A DNA stretch of 64,000 bases, from contig CBDCQQ010000004.1 in assembly GCA_965220665.1 (NCBI GenBank), positions 124,001-188,000 on the forward strand, given 5' to 3'. Each line of letters starts with the position of its first letter. Within the stretch, counting starts at the first letter, position 1. The translations under genes were made by a program, and so were the position numbers. A model generated the notes under the pieces. That model was given only the letters and a program-made list of their open reading frames with translations. It was not told the origin of the DNA and searched no databases. The stretch comes from JAJDZL01 sp965220665 (GTDB lineage Bacteria > Pseudomonadota > Gammaproteobacteria > Arenicellales > JAJDZL01). Shown here in pieces: positions 42,633-51,514 of this stretch.

Positions 42633-43367
42633 ATGAGTCAACTTAATCGAAGAAAATTCTTTCAGATTTGTGGAGGTTATGTCGCAGGACTGGCTTCATT
42701 GCATCCGAAGACTACAGCCGCATCAAGCCCGACTCGTTTGTATCACCGCGTACAGCTGATGAGGGAATCCAGACCCATGCGTGCTAGTGATTTCAAGGAA
42801 GGTCAGGTCTACATCTTTCATTACCCTTATGTTACGACTCCATGCATAATTTTCAATTTGGGAGAGTCTGTAGAAGATCCCTATCAGCTTGAGACTGAAT
42901 TGGGTTCACAATACTCCTGGCAGGGAGGCATTGGCCCTTCACATTCCATTGTGGCGTATTCTGCAATCTGTGCCCATCAGATGACGTATCCTGCCAAGTC
43001 CGCCAGTTTTATAAATTACCGACATTCGAAGGTCGTTTATTTCGATGAAAATCGTGGTAGGCAGGAAAGGCAAAAAATAATTTACTGCTGCTCGGAGCGC
43101 AGTGTTTACGATCCAAAGCTTGGTGCCAAGGTTTTGGGTGGCCCAGCACCACAGCCGCTCGCCTCAATTCAACTTGAATATTCAGCCGAAGACGATACGA
43201 TTGCTGCTGTCGGGACAAGAGGCGGCGAGAAGTTTGATGAATTTCTGACCAAATTTGAATTCCGGCTACAACTGGATTTCGAAATTCTAAATGTATCTGA
43301 ATTCACAACGAAGCAGGTCGAGCTCATGACTATTGAAGAATTCTCTGAAGTCATCGTGCACTGCTAA
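42633..43367 (+). CDS. Exported Rieske-like protein with altered cluster motif
   Basis: A 244-residue protein with a likely Tat signal (NRRKFFQICGGYVAGLASLH). The first Rieske motif is normal, Cys113-Ala-His115 in AICAHQMTYPA. The second reads YCCSERSVYDP: Cys153-Ser-Glu-Arg156, where C-x-x-H is expected, so Arg stands at the ligand His (codon CGC). The rest of the second loop (SVYDPKLGAKVLGGPAPQPL) is well kept. A cluster would have to use another ligand, or be lost. The C-terminal about 50 residues are extra. Follows the ankyrin gene by 20 bases. Confidence 0.75.
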   Translation: MSQLNRRKFFQICGGYVAGLASLHPKTTAASSPTRLYHRVQLMRESRPMRASDFKEGQVYIFHYPYVTTPCIIFNLGESVEDPYQLETELGSQYSWQGGIGPSHSIVAYSAICAHQMTYPAKSASFINYRHSKVVYFDENRGRQERQKIIYCCSERSVYDPKLGAKVLGGPAPQPLASIQLEYSAEDDTIAAVGTRGGEKFDEFLTKFEFRLQLDFEILNVSEFTTKQVELMTIEEFSEVIVHC

Positions 43368-43432
43368 TTCACAGCTTTTATTTTGCAAAGTTCTAAACTC
43401 TGACTTTCTACTCTCTTTACCCGCCCTGCCAA

Positions 43433-44116
43433 TCACTCAACCGGTTTCAGTTTGCCATCTTCAATCTGAAGAACACGATCGATTGATGATGCTAGTTGCA
43501 AATCATGCGTTGCAACAATCAAGCTGACCTGATAGTCCCGATCCAGGCGCGTAATCAACTGCTGGATGTTTTTCGCATTTTGCCGATCAACATTCCCGGT
43601 TGGCTCATCTGCCAGCAAGCACAGCGGTTCGATAATGAGTGCCCGCGCTATAGCAGCTCTTTGGCGCTCTCCCCCAGAAAGTTCAGCAGGCTTGTGATTA
43701 AGTCTGTGAGCTAGTCCTACCTGATCGAGTAAATGTACTGCTTTTTCCTTAGTCTCTTTTGTGGATAGCCGTCTTACCAATAGTGGCATCATCACATTTT
43801 CTAATGCGGTGAACTCCGGTAACAGATGGTGAAACTGGTAAACAAAGCCAATTTTTTGATTTCTGAGGCGACTTCTCTCGACCTCATTCATTTCAGCTAT
43901 GTTTTGTCCGTCTAGTGATACAGTGCCACTCGTCGGTAAATCAAGTCCGCCGAGTAAATGCAATAATGTGCTCTTGCCAGTACCGGATGCACCAACTATT
44001 GCTATTTGCTCACTTCGACGAACTTCGAGGTGAACATTGTGAAGTACAGGCACTTCAAACGATCCCTGTCGGTAAGTTTTCGAAACCGAGCTTGCCTGCA
44101 GAACCACCTCAGTCAT
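43433..44116 (-). CDS. lolD: Lipoprotein-releasing ABC transporter ATPase LolD
   Basis: Powers release of outer-membrane lipoproteins from the inner membrane to LolA. The 227 residues have Walker A GASGTGKST, signature LSGGERQRAAIARAL, Walker B CLLADEPTGNVD and the switch His. I place the start at ATG 44116 (MTEVVLQASSV), which matches the family; the frame is open 12 codons further within lolC. Overlaps the lolC stop by 8 bases and converges with the Rieske-like gene. Confidence 0.94.
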   Translation of the reverse strand: MTEVVLQASSVSKTYRQGSFEVPVLHNVHLEVRRSEQIAIVGASGTGKSTLLHLLGGLDLPTSGTVSLDGQNIAEMNEVERSRLRNQKIGFVYQFHHLLPEFTALENVMMPLLVRRLSTKETKEKAVHLLDQVGLAHRLNHKPAELSGGERQRAAIARALIIEPLCLLADEPTGNVDRQNAKNIQQLITRLDRDYQVSLIVATHDLQLASSIDRVLQIEDGKLKPVE

Positions 44117-45359
44117 AGCGTAATGCCTCCGCCGGATGAACTTTGGAAGCACGCCAGGCTGGATAAATCGTAGCTAACAGACTCATCAGCAGTGCAACAA
44201 CCGCGACTTTGATTACATCATCCCAAACAAGTTCGGCAGGAAATTTAGAGATGACATAGATCTCGTCTGGAAAAAACTGCGTGCCAAGCAGTTGTTCCGC
44301 CCACGGAATCAGCGTTTCAAGATTGAGCCCTGTCGTAACTCCTGAAATAACGCCAAGCAGTGTACCAACAATACCGATGACAATTCCGTGCACAACAAAT
44401 ATTACCATCACACTCTTTGGCGTTACTCCAATTGTTCGCAAAACGGCAATATCTGCACTCTTATCGGACACCAACATTACTAGCGATGACACAATGTTGA
44501 ATGCCGCAACAGCTACGATCAGGAACAGAATAATGAACATGACGCGCCGTTCAATTTTGAGGGCCTCAAACAAATTTGAATACTCCCGCGTCCAATCTGC
44601 GACAGTGAAATTTGCACCAAGAACCTGACGTAAATCTCTTGATATCAAAGGCGCCTGAAAGGCGTCTGTCGTTTTGATTCGCAAACCTGAAACTGCATCA
44701 TTCACTCTTTGTAATTTAGCGAGATCATTGATATTTACTAGAACGAGTCCACTGTCATATTCGTAGAAATTCAAATTAAATATTCCTACAACGGTAAATC
44801 GCTTCAATCGAGGCAATACGCCAACTGGTGAAGATTTACCCCTGGAACTGATCAAAATGACCTGATCTCCTACTTGTATGTTTCCCATCGAAAGTGCCAT
44901 GTCTTCCCCGAGAACCATTCCGAATTCACCATCCTGAAGCCCGTCCATACTGCCTGAAATCATGTTTTCACCAATTGCTGAAACGGCAGCTTCAAGTTCA
45001 GGTGTAACACCTCGCACAATGGCCGGATTGACTCGGTTATTAAATTTCAGCATCCCGTGGCTGAGAATATATGGCGCGTGCGCGCTGACACTTGGTAGCT
45101 TATCGACCTTTTGGGCCACATCTTGCCAATCGAGAAGCCAGCCACCAGTACCACTGACCCGAATGTGGGATGCAACAGTCAAGATTCTGGATTTGAGTTC
45201 CCGCTCAAACCCGTTCATTACCGACAACACTGAAATCAGCGCCCAGACACCAATAATGATGCCCAAGACTGAAGTTGCCGTAATGAATGAGATAAATCGG
45301 GTACGCCGTTTGGCGCGTATATAGCGCAGCCCGATAAAAAGTTCAAATGGACGAATCAT
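44109..45359 (-). CDS. lolC: Lipoprotein-releasing system membrane protein LolC/LolE (possibly LolF type)
   Basis: Inner-membrane component of the Lol transporter, 416 residues. MacB-like architecture: an N-terminal helix (about 24-46), a large periplasmic domain to about 265, then three membrane helices. FELFIGLRYIRAKRRTRFISFIT is the typical LolC/E start and AIYPAWRASKVHPAEALRYD the end. Only one such gene accompanies lolD. E. coli has LolC and LolE; bacteria with a single LolF use a homodimer. Whether a second copy exists elsewhere cannot be seen. Overlaps lysS by 4 bases. Confidence 0.92.
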   Translation of the reverse strand: MIRPFELFIGLRYIRAKRRTRFISFITATSVLGIIIGVWALISVLSVMNGFERELKSRILTVASHIRVSGTGGWLLDWQDVAQKVDKLPSVSAHAPYILSHGMLKFNNRVNPAIVRGVTPELEAAVSAIGENMISGSMDGLQDGEFGMVLGEDMALSMGNIQVGDQVILISSRGKSSPVGVLPRLKRFTVVGIFNLNFYEYDSGLVLVNINDLAKLQRVNDAVSGLRIKTTDAFQAPLISRDLRQVLGANFTVADWTREYSNLFEALKIERRVMFIILFLIVAVAAFNIVSSLVMLVSDKSADIAVLRTIGVTPKSVMVIFVVHGIVIGIVGTLLGVISGVTTGLNLETLIPWAEQLLGTQFFPDEIYVISKFPAELVWDDVIKVAVVALLMSLLATIYPAWRASKVHPAEALRYD

Positions 45360-46849
45360 TCACCGGTTTGCGATATCGGCTTCATGTACGGAAACAGGAT
45401 CACATCACGAATCGATGGTCTGTTAGTCAACAGCATCACCAACCGGTCAATCCCAATACCTTCCCCCGCGCTTGGTGGTAAACCAAACTCTAGCGCTCGA
45501 ATGTAATCGTCGTCGTAATGCATCGCTTCGTGGTCACCCGATTGGCGTTGTGCGATCTGATGCATAAAGCGCTCCGCCTGGTCTTCCGGGTCATTGAGTT
45601 CTGAGAATCCATTGGCTATTTCCATTCCACCGACAAAGAACTCGAATCGATCAGTAATCATTGGCTCAGAATCAGATACACGGGATAAGGGAGACACTTC
45701 AAGCGGATAGTGCGTGATGAAAGTCGGTTCAATTAACTGATCTTCAACCGTTCGCTCAAATACTTCAAACAATAACTTTCCAACTCCCCATTGATCAGAT
45801 ACCGGCCCGCCAACCTGTTCCAGATGACTTCGCAAGCAATCAATCTGATTCAAATCTTCCCGTTTCAGTTCGGTGTTGTGTGACAATACCGCTTCATGTA
45901 GTGACAGTCGCCGATACGGTGGTCGTAGATCAATTTCATGCTCGCCAAAATTGATCGTTGGCGGTATTGGGACCTCATCGATTAATCGTTCGAACATCAG
46001 CTCAGTAAATTTCATGAAATCGTTATAGTCCGCATACGCCTGATAAAACTCCAGCATAGTAAACTCAGGATTGTGTTGTGTGCTGACACCTTCATTCCTG
46101 AAGTTTCGGTTGATTTCATAGACCCTTTCCAATCCCCCTACGACCAACCGCTTGAGAAATAGCTCAGGAGCGACTCTCAGATACATGTCCAGTGATAGCG
46201 CGTTGTGATGGGTAATAAATGGTCTGGCAATCGCACCGCCGGGGATGGAATGCATCATTGGCGTTTCGACTTCAAGAAACTGATGTTCATCCATGAATGC
46301 CCGAATACATCGAATGATGGCGCTGCGAGTCTTAAATGTTTCCTTAACATCCTGGTTGATGATGAGATCCAGATATCGCTGTCGATATCGAAGTTCCTGA
46401 TCAGTCAGCCCATGAAATTTCTCTGGAAAAGGTTGTAGTGCTTTGGTCAAAAGTCTGAGCGAATCGACCGAAATGCTTAACTCTCCAGTACGCGTTCGAA
46501 ACACTGTACCATGCACACCGACTATGTCTCCAATATCGTAAGATTGAATTCGGCTGTACTCATCTTCAGAAAGTGCATTTTTCCGGATAAATAACTGGAT
46601 CTTTCCACTAGCATCTCGAAAATCGGCGAAAGTTACTTTTCCCATCCTACGCCGACTCATCAAGCGACCTGCTATATTCACAACAACCTCTTCATTTTGC
46701 AGATCTTCGCTGGAGCAATTCTGAAATCGCTGCTGAAGCTCACCAGCCTGTGCATCAGGTCTGAAGTCATTTGGATAGGCCAGATCTGACTGGCGCAGTT
46801 CGGCAAGTTTTTCCCTACGTAACTTGCTCTGTTCGCTTTCGTTCAACAT
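45356..46849 (-). CDS. lysS: Lysyl-tRNA synthetase (class II)
   Basis: Charges tRNA-Lys. The 497 residues contain an N-terminal OB-fold anticodon-binding domain (VNIAGRLMSRRRMGKVTFADFRDASGKIQLF, about 58-88), motif 1 with FLEVETPMM, motif 2 FRNEGVSTQHNPEFTMLEFY and motif 3 GEGIGIDRLVMLL. E. coli LysS has 505. It lies 6 bases after prfB, the E. coli prfB-lysS pairing, and overlaps lolC by 4 bases. Confidence 0.96.
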   Translation of the reverse strand: MLNESEQSKLRREKLAELRQSDLAYPNDFRPDAQAGELQQRFQNCSSEDLQNEEVVVNIAGRLMSRRRMGKVTFADFRDASGKIQLFIRKNALSEDEYSRIQSYDIGDIVGVHGTVFRTRTGELSISVDSLRLLTKALQPFPEKFHGLTDQELRYRQRYLDLIINQDVKETFKTRSAIIRCIRAFMDEHQFLEVETPMMHSIPGGAIARPFITHHNALSLDMYLRVAPELFLKRLVVGGLERVYEINRNFRNEGVSTQHNPEFTMLEFYQAYADYNDFMKFTELMFERLIDEVPIPPTINFGEHEIDLRPPYRRLSLHEAVLSHNTELKREDLNQIDCLRSHLEQVGGPVSDQWGVGKLLFEVFERTVEDQLIEPTFITHYPLEVSPLSRVSDSEPMITDRFEFFVGGMEIANGFSELNDPEDQAERFMHQIAQRQSGDHEAMHYDDDYIRALEFGLPPSAGEGIGIDRLVMLLTNRPSIRDVILFPYMKPISQTGE

Positions 46850-46855
46850 TGTTCG

Positions 46856-47951
46856 CTACAGACCTGCCTTTAAACTAGCTTCAATAAAATCATCCAAATC
46901 ACCTTCCAATACAGCGTTAACATTCCCTGTTTCCACTCCCGTGCGTATGTCTTTAATTCGCGATTGATCCAGTACATACGATCGAATTTGATTACCCCAG
47001 GATATATCCGGTTTTGCATCTTCCAATTTCTGACGTTCCTCAAGTTCTTTCTGTCGTTCCAGCTCAAACAGCCTTGCACGCAGCATGGCCATCGCTTCGG
47101 CTTTGTTTCGATGCTGGGACCGGTCATTCTGACACTGCACCACAACACCGGTAGGCTTGTGTGTAATTCGCACCGCTGAATCGGTTCGATTCACATGCTG
47201 ACCACCTGCCCCACTCGCCCGATAGGTGTCAATTCGAAGGTCTCCAGGGTCAATATCAATTTCTAGTTGCTGATCAACTTCCGGGTAAGCAAAAACCGAG
47301 GCAAATGAAGTATGACGTCTCTGCCCCGAATCAAATGGTGATTTACGAACCAGTCGGTGTACGCCATTTTCGGTACGAATCCAGCCAAACGCGAATTCAC
47401 CAATGATTTTAAGTGTTGCGCTTTTTATTCCTGCAACCTCTCCATCACTGTAATCAACCGTTTCGATTCGGAACCCCTTTTTCAGCGCCCAATGTTGATA
47501 CATTTTGTACAACATCTCAGCCCAGTCTTGTGCTTCTGTACCGCCAGAGCCGGGTTTAATGTCAACAAATGCATTAGATGCATCCATCTGTCCACTGAAA
47601 ATACTGGTAAATTCAAGACTGTCAATTATTTGACTGTAATCCTTGACGTCTTCCGCAATAGCTTTGAGAGTTTCATGATCATCTTCCTCGCGGGCAAGTT
47701 CTGCGAGTTCAAGTGCATCAGCTACCGAGGTCTTGAGCGATTGAATCGCCTGCAGCGACTTTTCCAGGCCGGCTTTTTCTTGATTTAGGTTTCTACTAAG
47801 GTCGAAATTCTGCCACAGGTCCGGATTCTCCAACTGTTCATCAATCTCATTCAGTCGAGACTGTTTCGTTTCGACGTCAAAGAAACCTCCACAAGGATTC
47901 AATCCGAAGATTGATGTCGTTCAATTGATCGAATACTGAGCCTGTTTCCAT
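46856..47951 (-). CDS. prfB: Peptide chain release factor 2, with programmed +1 frameshift
   Basis: Terminates translation at UGA and UAA. The first frame starts at ATG 47951 and reads 24 codons to an in-frame TGA (47879-47877). The slippery CTTTGAC with a Shine-Dalgarno-like TGGAGG at 47891-47886, three bases before the CTT, is the classic prfB shift site; after +1 shift the frame resumes at GAC and runs to 46856. The joined product is about 364 residues (E. coli 365). Motifs seen: VHRLVRKSPFDSGQRRHTS with SPF, and RASGAGGQHVNRTDSAVR with GGQ. Simple gene callers would start it too late. The shift gives autoregulation by RF2 level. Confidence 0.96.
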
Positions 47952-48410
47952 GGTAAATTTCTAAGACAAATTGATAATGAAAGCATATTTTATTGCGTCG
48001 GAGAACCAATTTTTAGATGATATGGAATCTACTCATTCTCGTAATTAGAGTCAGTCGAACAACTTATCAACTGACGTGAAGTGAGAGGATGTAAATACGA
48101 AAATTGAACAATTGGAATTGTCAAAAAGCGTGTTTATTGCACCGAGATCAATCAAAACTCGCTCGAGTTGAGCGTTAGACAAAGCTGAAGCGAAATCAGG
48201 TGTTTAGGTAATTTTCCGCGACGCTGAGAGAACCGATGGTACACATTCTCGCGATGGAAACCTGCGGCAATGTCATTTTTTGGAGCGTAAATTTGAAGCG
48301 TTTAGTTTGTCAATTAAGCGGCTGCCGCTCCTATGGGAGAATGCTCATGTTTTTCATAGGGTATAACCCGTTTAGGGTAGGAGAGTAGTTATCAATTTTG
48401 CAATGTTTGA
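47952..48410. other. Intergenic region between prfB and the IS element
   Basis: About 460 bases with no supportable gene on either strand. It must hold the prfB promoter. A TTGACA hexamer at 48407-48412 touches the IS insertion point and may have been part of a promoter for the transporter operon (see findings). No tRNA or other known RNA was recognised. Confidence 0.4.
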
Positions 48411-48419
48411 CATTAGCTT
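48411..48419. repeat. Target-site duplication, left copy
   Basis: CATTAGCTT, directly outside the left inverted repeat of the IS element; an identical 9-mer lies directly outside the right end at 49812-49820. IS256-family elements make 8-9 bp duplications. Confidence 0.9.
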
Positions 48420-48449
48420 GAGTTATGCCCAAAAGTAGTGCGTGACGGG
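48420..48449. repeat. Left terminal inverted repeat of the IS element
   Basis: Thirty bases beginning GAGTTATGCCC and ending GTGACGGG, exactly complementary to the right end. The GTG within it could start a longer transposase frame, but the ATG at 48523 is preferred. Confidence 0.92.
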
Positions 48450-48522
48450 GGTTGAAAAAAAAGCGGCGTATCTGGTTAAATGTAGAAAGCATTTTTACAA
48501 CCAACCAGAGAGGTACGCCACT

Positions 48523-49773
48523 ATGAGTAACGATAACGTAATTGGATTTGAAAGTCGAGACATTTCACCCGATGTTGTGACCGAATTGGTGCGCACCGGT
48601 GCCAGACGGATTCTCGCCCAGGCCCTGCAGCTTGAGGTGGAGGAATTTCTCGCTCAGTATGACGGACAGTATGCTGGCAACGGGCTTCGGGCGGTGGTTC
48701 GAAGCGGCAGCCAGCCTGAGCGTGACATTCAGACCGGTATCGGGCCGGTTTCGGTTCGGATTCCGAAGGTCCGCTCGAATACCGGCGAGCCGGTGTCGTT
48801 CCGCTCGGCACTGATCCCGCCGTATGTGAGAAAGACGGCGACGGTTGAGGCGTTTGTGCCGTGGCTTTATCTGAAGGGGGTGTCAAGCGGTGAGATGGCT
48901 GATACCCTGAAGGTTCTGCTGGGCAGTAAGGCGCAGGGTTTTTCTGCCTCATCGGTCTCCCGCCTGGCGCAGCAGTGGAATGAGGAGATGAGGCGGTGGC
49001 AGACGCGCGGCATCACCGGGAAGATCGTTTATGTATGGGCCGATGGGGTGTACTGCGGGCTTCGGGCCGAGGATGCAAAGCTGTGTGCGCTGGTGCTGAT
49101 CGGGGTTGATGAGTGTGGCCGCAAGCAGTTGCTGGCGATTGAGGACGGGGTGCGCGAATCGACCGAGAGCTGGAAGGGGATGCTGCTGGATCTGAAGTCC
49201 AGGGGCATGGATGCACCGAAGCTGGCGGTTGGAGACGGGGCGATGGGGTTCTGGTCGGCATTGGACCAGGTTTACCCTGAAACCCAGGATCAGCGCTGCT
49301 GGGTGCATAAGACGGCGAATGTGCTCAACCGGCTGCCGAAGATGCTGCACGGACAGGCGAAAAAGGCGCTTCACCAGATCTGGATGGCAGACACGCGCGA
49401 GGCGGCGCATGAGGCGTTTGATCGGTTTGTGGAAACCTATCAGGACAAGTATCCGAAAGTGGTTGAATGCCTGATCGGGGATCGTGAGGAGCTGCTGGCG
49501 TTTTACGATTTTCCGGCATCGCACTGGCAATCTCTGCGTACCACTAATCCAATCGAGTCGACCTTCGCGACGATCCGTCACCGCACCAAGCGCTCGAAGG
49601 GCTGTCTGAGCAGAACGACGATGCTGGGCATGATGTACAGGCTGGGGATGTGTGCGGAGAAAAAATGGCGACGGCTGCGCGGGTTCAGGCAGCTGGGCAA
49701 AGTGATCGAGGGAGTGAAATTCAAGAATGGAGTCGAACTGAATTACAATGACACCGACCAGGTAGCCGCTTAG
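48523..49773 (+). CDS. IS256-family (mutator-type) transposase
   Basis: DDE transposase of 416 residues from ATG 48523, which has AGAGGT upstream. The DDE residues lie in VYVWADGVYCG (first Asp), KLAVGDGAMGFW (second Asp) and TTNPIESTFATIRHRTKRSKG (Glu), the last being the family signature. CWVHKTANVLNRLPK is the conserved H/N region of mutator transposases. The frame remains open upstream to a GTG at 48442 inside the inverted repeat, which would add 27 residues. Codon use is GC-rich, unlike the neighbours. Confidence 0.95.
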   Translation: MSNDNVIGFESRDISPDVVTELVRTGARRILAQALQLEVEEFLAQYDGQYAGNGLRAVVRSGSQPERDIQTGIGPVSVRIPKVRSNTGEPVSFRSALIPPYVRKTATVEAFVPWLYLKGVSSGEMADTLKVLLGSKAQGFSASSVSRLAQQWNEEMRRWQTRGITGKIVYVWADGVYCGLRAEDAKLCALVLIGVDECGRKQLLAIEDGVRESTESWKGMLLDLKSRGMDAPKLAVGDGAMGFWSALDQVYPETQDQRCWVHKTANVLNRLPKMLHGQAKKALHQIWMADTREAAHEAFDRFVETYQDKYPKVVECLIGDREELLAFYDFPASHWQSLRTTNPIESTFATIRHRTKRSKGCLSRTTMLGMMYRLGMCAEKKWRRLRGFRQLGKVIEGVKFKNGVELNYNDTDQVAA

Positions 49774-49781
49774 TGATGAAT

Positions 49782-49811
49782 CCCGTCACGCACTACTTTT
49801 GGGCATAACTC
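49782..49811. repeat. Right terminal inverted repeat of the IS element
   Basis: Thirty bases, the exact reverse complement of 48420-48449, starting 8 bases after the transposase stop. Confidence 0.92.
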
Positions 49812-49820
49812 CATTAGCTT
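49812..49820. repeat. Target-site duplication, right copy
   Basis: CATTAGCTT, identical to the copy at 48411-48419. Confidence 0.9.
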
Positions 49821-49991
49821 TTGTTGCCAACACAATATTTCTATTGCAATACAACACCTTAGTAAAGTTAATGCCGTGGGATATTAAGCCAGCAATTTTT
49901 TTGAGAGAAATAACCATCACACTATAATCAAATTTTCACAATAGTCAAAATACTTTAAGTGTTTTGTAAATTATTAAATGGAGTAAGTAGC

Positions 49992-50936
49992 ATGAAAGAG
50001 TTAATTCTTAGAATAATCGGGGTTGTAATAGCGGGATTCCTGCTTGTCCCGACTTCGATGGCCGAGTACCCGGAAAAACCAATAACGTTAATGACCATGG
50101 TTCAACCTGGAGCCCAGATCGATCGCCTTGCTAGAGGTCTCGCAGAAAGACTAAGTAAGGAACTCGGTCAACCTGTCAATGTCAAAAATGTGACTGGAGG
50201 TTCGCATGGAAGCGTGATGGCAACTGAGTTGAGCAAGGCCAAGTCTGACGGATACACATTGGGTGTCGCTGCAGTCACTGCCTATACATACCAACCACAC
50301 CATTCACCAGTGAAATACGGATTTGACGATTTTGACTATCTATCCCTAGTTGCACTGAACTCAAGTGGTTTTATCTCTTTGCCAGACCGCCCTTGGAATA
50401 CTCTGAAAGAAGCATTCGAATGGGCGAAAGCCAACAATAAAGCTCTGGTATGTATGTTTCACGGTGCAGATGACCGCGATGCCATACAGCGTATTGCTAA
50501 GGCCGAAGGCGTCAATATTTCGTTGATTCCTAGTAAAGGCGGCCCTTCCGTAATCAAGGCGGTAACGGGTGGGCATGCAGACATTGGCTATGTCGGAGCG
50601 ATTCTTTACGAACATGTCAGGGCGGGAAGGTTGAAACTTCTGGCATCCGCGCTCAATGAGAGATTGCCACCACTCCCAGATGTGCCAACTCTGAAAGAAC
50701 AGGGCTATGATGAAGCTGTCGAGATGATTGTTGGACTGGTTGCTCCAAAAGGCTTGCCTGATGATGTAGAGACTACAATTCTTGGTGTAGCCGACAAACT
50801 CGCCAATGATGCTGATACCAATGCGTTTATCACAGAAAAACTGCTGATGCTTCCTGTGACTTGGGGACAGGATCATGCCGAAAAATCACTCAAGGAGTTG
50901 TATGATCTCTTTGGTGAACAGGCCAAAAATCAATAG
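49992..50936 (+). CDS. tctC: Tripartite tricarboxylate transporter, substrate-binding protein (TctC family)
   Basis: Periplasmic receptor for a carboxylate (citrate-like or other organic acid). Start at ATG 49992 with GGAGTAAG upstream gives MKELILRIIGVVIAGFLLV, a signal peptide ending about SMAEYP. The mature part has the TctC/Bug pattern: YPEKPITLMTMVQPGAQIDRLARGL, NVTGGSHGSVM, GGHADIGYVG and RLPPLPDVPTLKEQGYDEAV. The usual PFAPGG loop reads VQPGAQ here. The substrate cannot be read from sequence. First gene of tctC-tctB-tctA and first gene after the IS element. Confidence 0.9.
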   Translation: MKELILRIIGVVIAGFLLVPTSMAEYPEKPITLMTMVQPGAQIDRLARGLAERLSKELGQPVNVKNVTGGSHGSVMATELSKAKSDGYTLGVAAVTAYTYQPHHSPVKYGFDDFDYLSLVALNSSGFISLPDRPWNTLKEAFEWAKANNKALVCMFHGADDRDAIQRIAKAEGVNISLIPSKGGPSVIKAVTGGHADIGYVGAILYEHVRAGRLKLLASALNERLPPLPDVPTLKEQGYDEAVEMIVGLVAPKGLPDDVETTILGVADKLANDADTNAFITEKLLMLPVTWGQDHAEKSLKELYDLFGEQAKNQ

Positions 50937-50982
50937 CTTCTACTTAATTCAGAAATCTGATTCTGTTCTGTAGGACAGAACA

Positions 50983-51486
50983 TTGAACAGGGTCCGGCGA
51001 GACATGCTGGCCAATGTGATAATCACTTTGGCCAGTGTGCTATTACTCACGTGGGCAATTCCAGTGTATACACCAGCCTATCCAGGCTATGGCGCCTCAC
51101 CAGCACTGGTCCCAATCGTTGCTGTTGGTGTGATGCTTGTCATGGCGCTTCTTGCGATCATACGATATGTTTTGGCGACCAAAAGCAACGCTCCCTTGAG
51201 TGACGAGGAATCCACCTATCCAGACGAGGAGGGAGGGTCCGGATTTACTCAGGTCGGTCGGCTGGATATTGGACATCTAGCTAAGTTCATGATTCCGGCC
51301 GTACTGCTGGTGATCGGTATTCATACCATTGGATATTTACCATCGGCTCTGGCCTTTCTGCTTTTGCTCCAGTACCTAGTAGGTGCCCGCAACTGGATAA
51401 AAATCGTGCTGCTGGCAGTTATAACTGTCGCATTAATGTATGCTGCCATGCGATACGGTTTTGGGGTACCGGTTCCCGGAAATTAA
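50983..51486 (+). CDS. tctB: Tripartite tricarboxylate transporter, small membrane subunit (TctB family)
   Basis: A 167-residue membrane protein with four hydrophobic segments (about 8-27, 36-61, 103-125, 131-160). The pattern of this weakly conserved family, and its place between tctC and tctA, identify it. The start is TTG at 50983 behind AGGA; an in-frame ATG at 51004 is an alternative. A hydrophilic loop of Asp/Glu-rich sequence lies between helices two and three. Confidence 0.87.
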   Translation: MNRVRRDMLANVIITLASVLLLTWAIPVYTPAYPGYGASPALVPIVAVGVMLVMALLAIIRYVLATKSNAPLSDEESTYPDEEGGSGFTQVGRLDIGHLAKFMIPAVLLVIGIHTIGYLPSALAFLLLLQYLVGARNWIKIVLLAVITVALMYAAMRYGFGVPVPGN

Positions 51487-51514
51487 CCTGTTTTTGAATC
51501 CATAGGATTTATTC

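Larger units (their letters stand above)
48420..49811 (+). mobile_element. IS256-family insertion sequence, complete
   Basis: A 1392-bp element bounded by perfect 30-bp terminal inverted repeats (48420-48449, 49782-49811; outer end GAGTTATGCCC) and a 9-bp direct duplication. It encodes one full-length transposase without frameshift, so it is likely active or recently inserted. By eye it is distinctly GC-richer than flanking DNA (many CGG, GCG, CTG codons), which suggests arrival from another genome. It separates prfB from the tripartite transporter operon. Confidence 0.95.

Noticed and set aside
48949..49581. Long frame antisense to the IS256 transposase
   Set aside because: GC-rich codon bias of the transposase opens the opposite strand; no family is recognisable.
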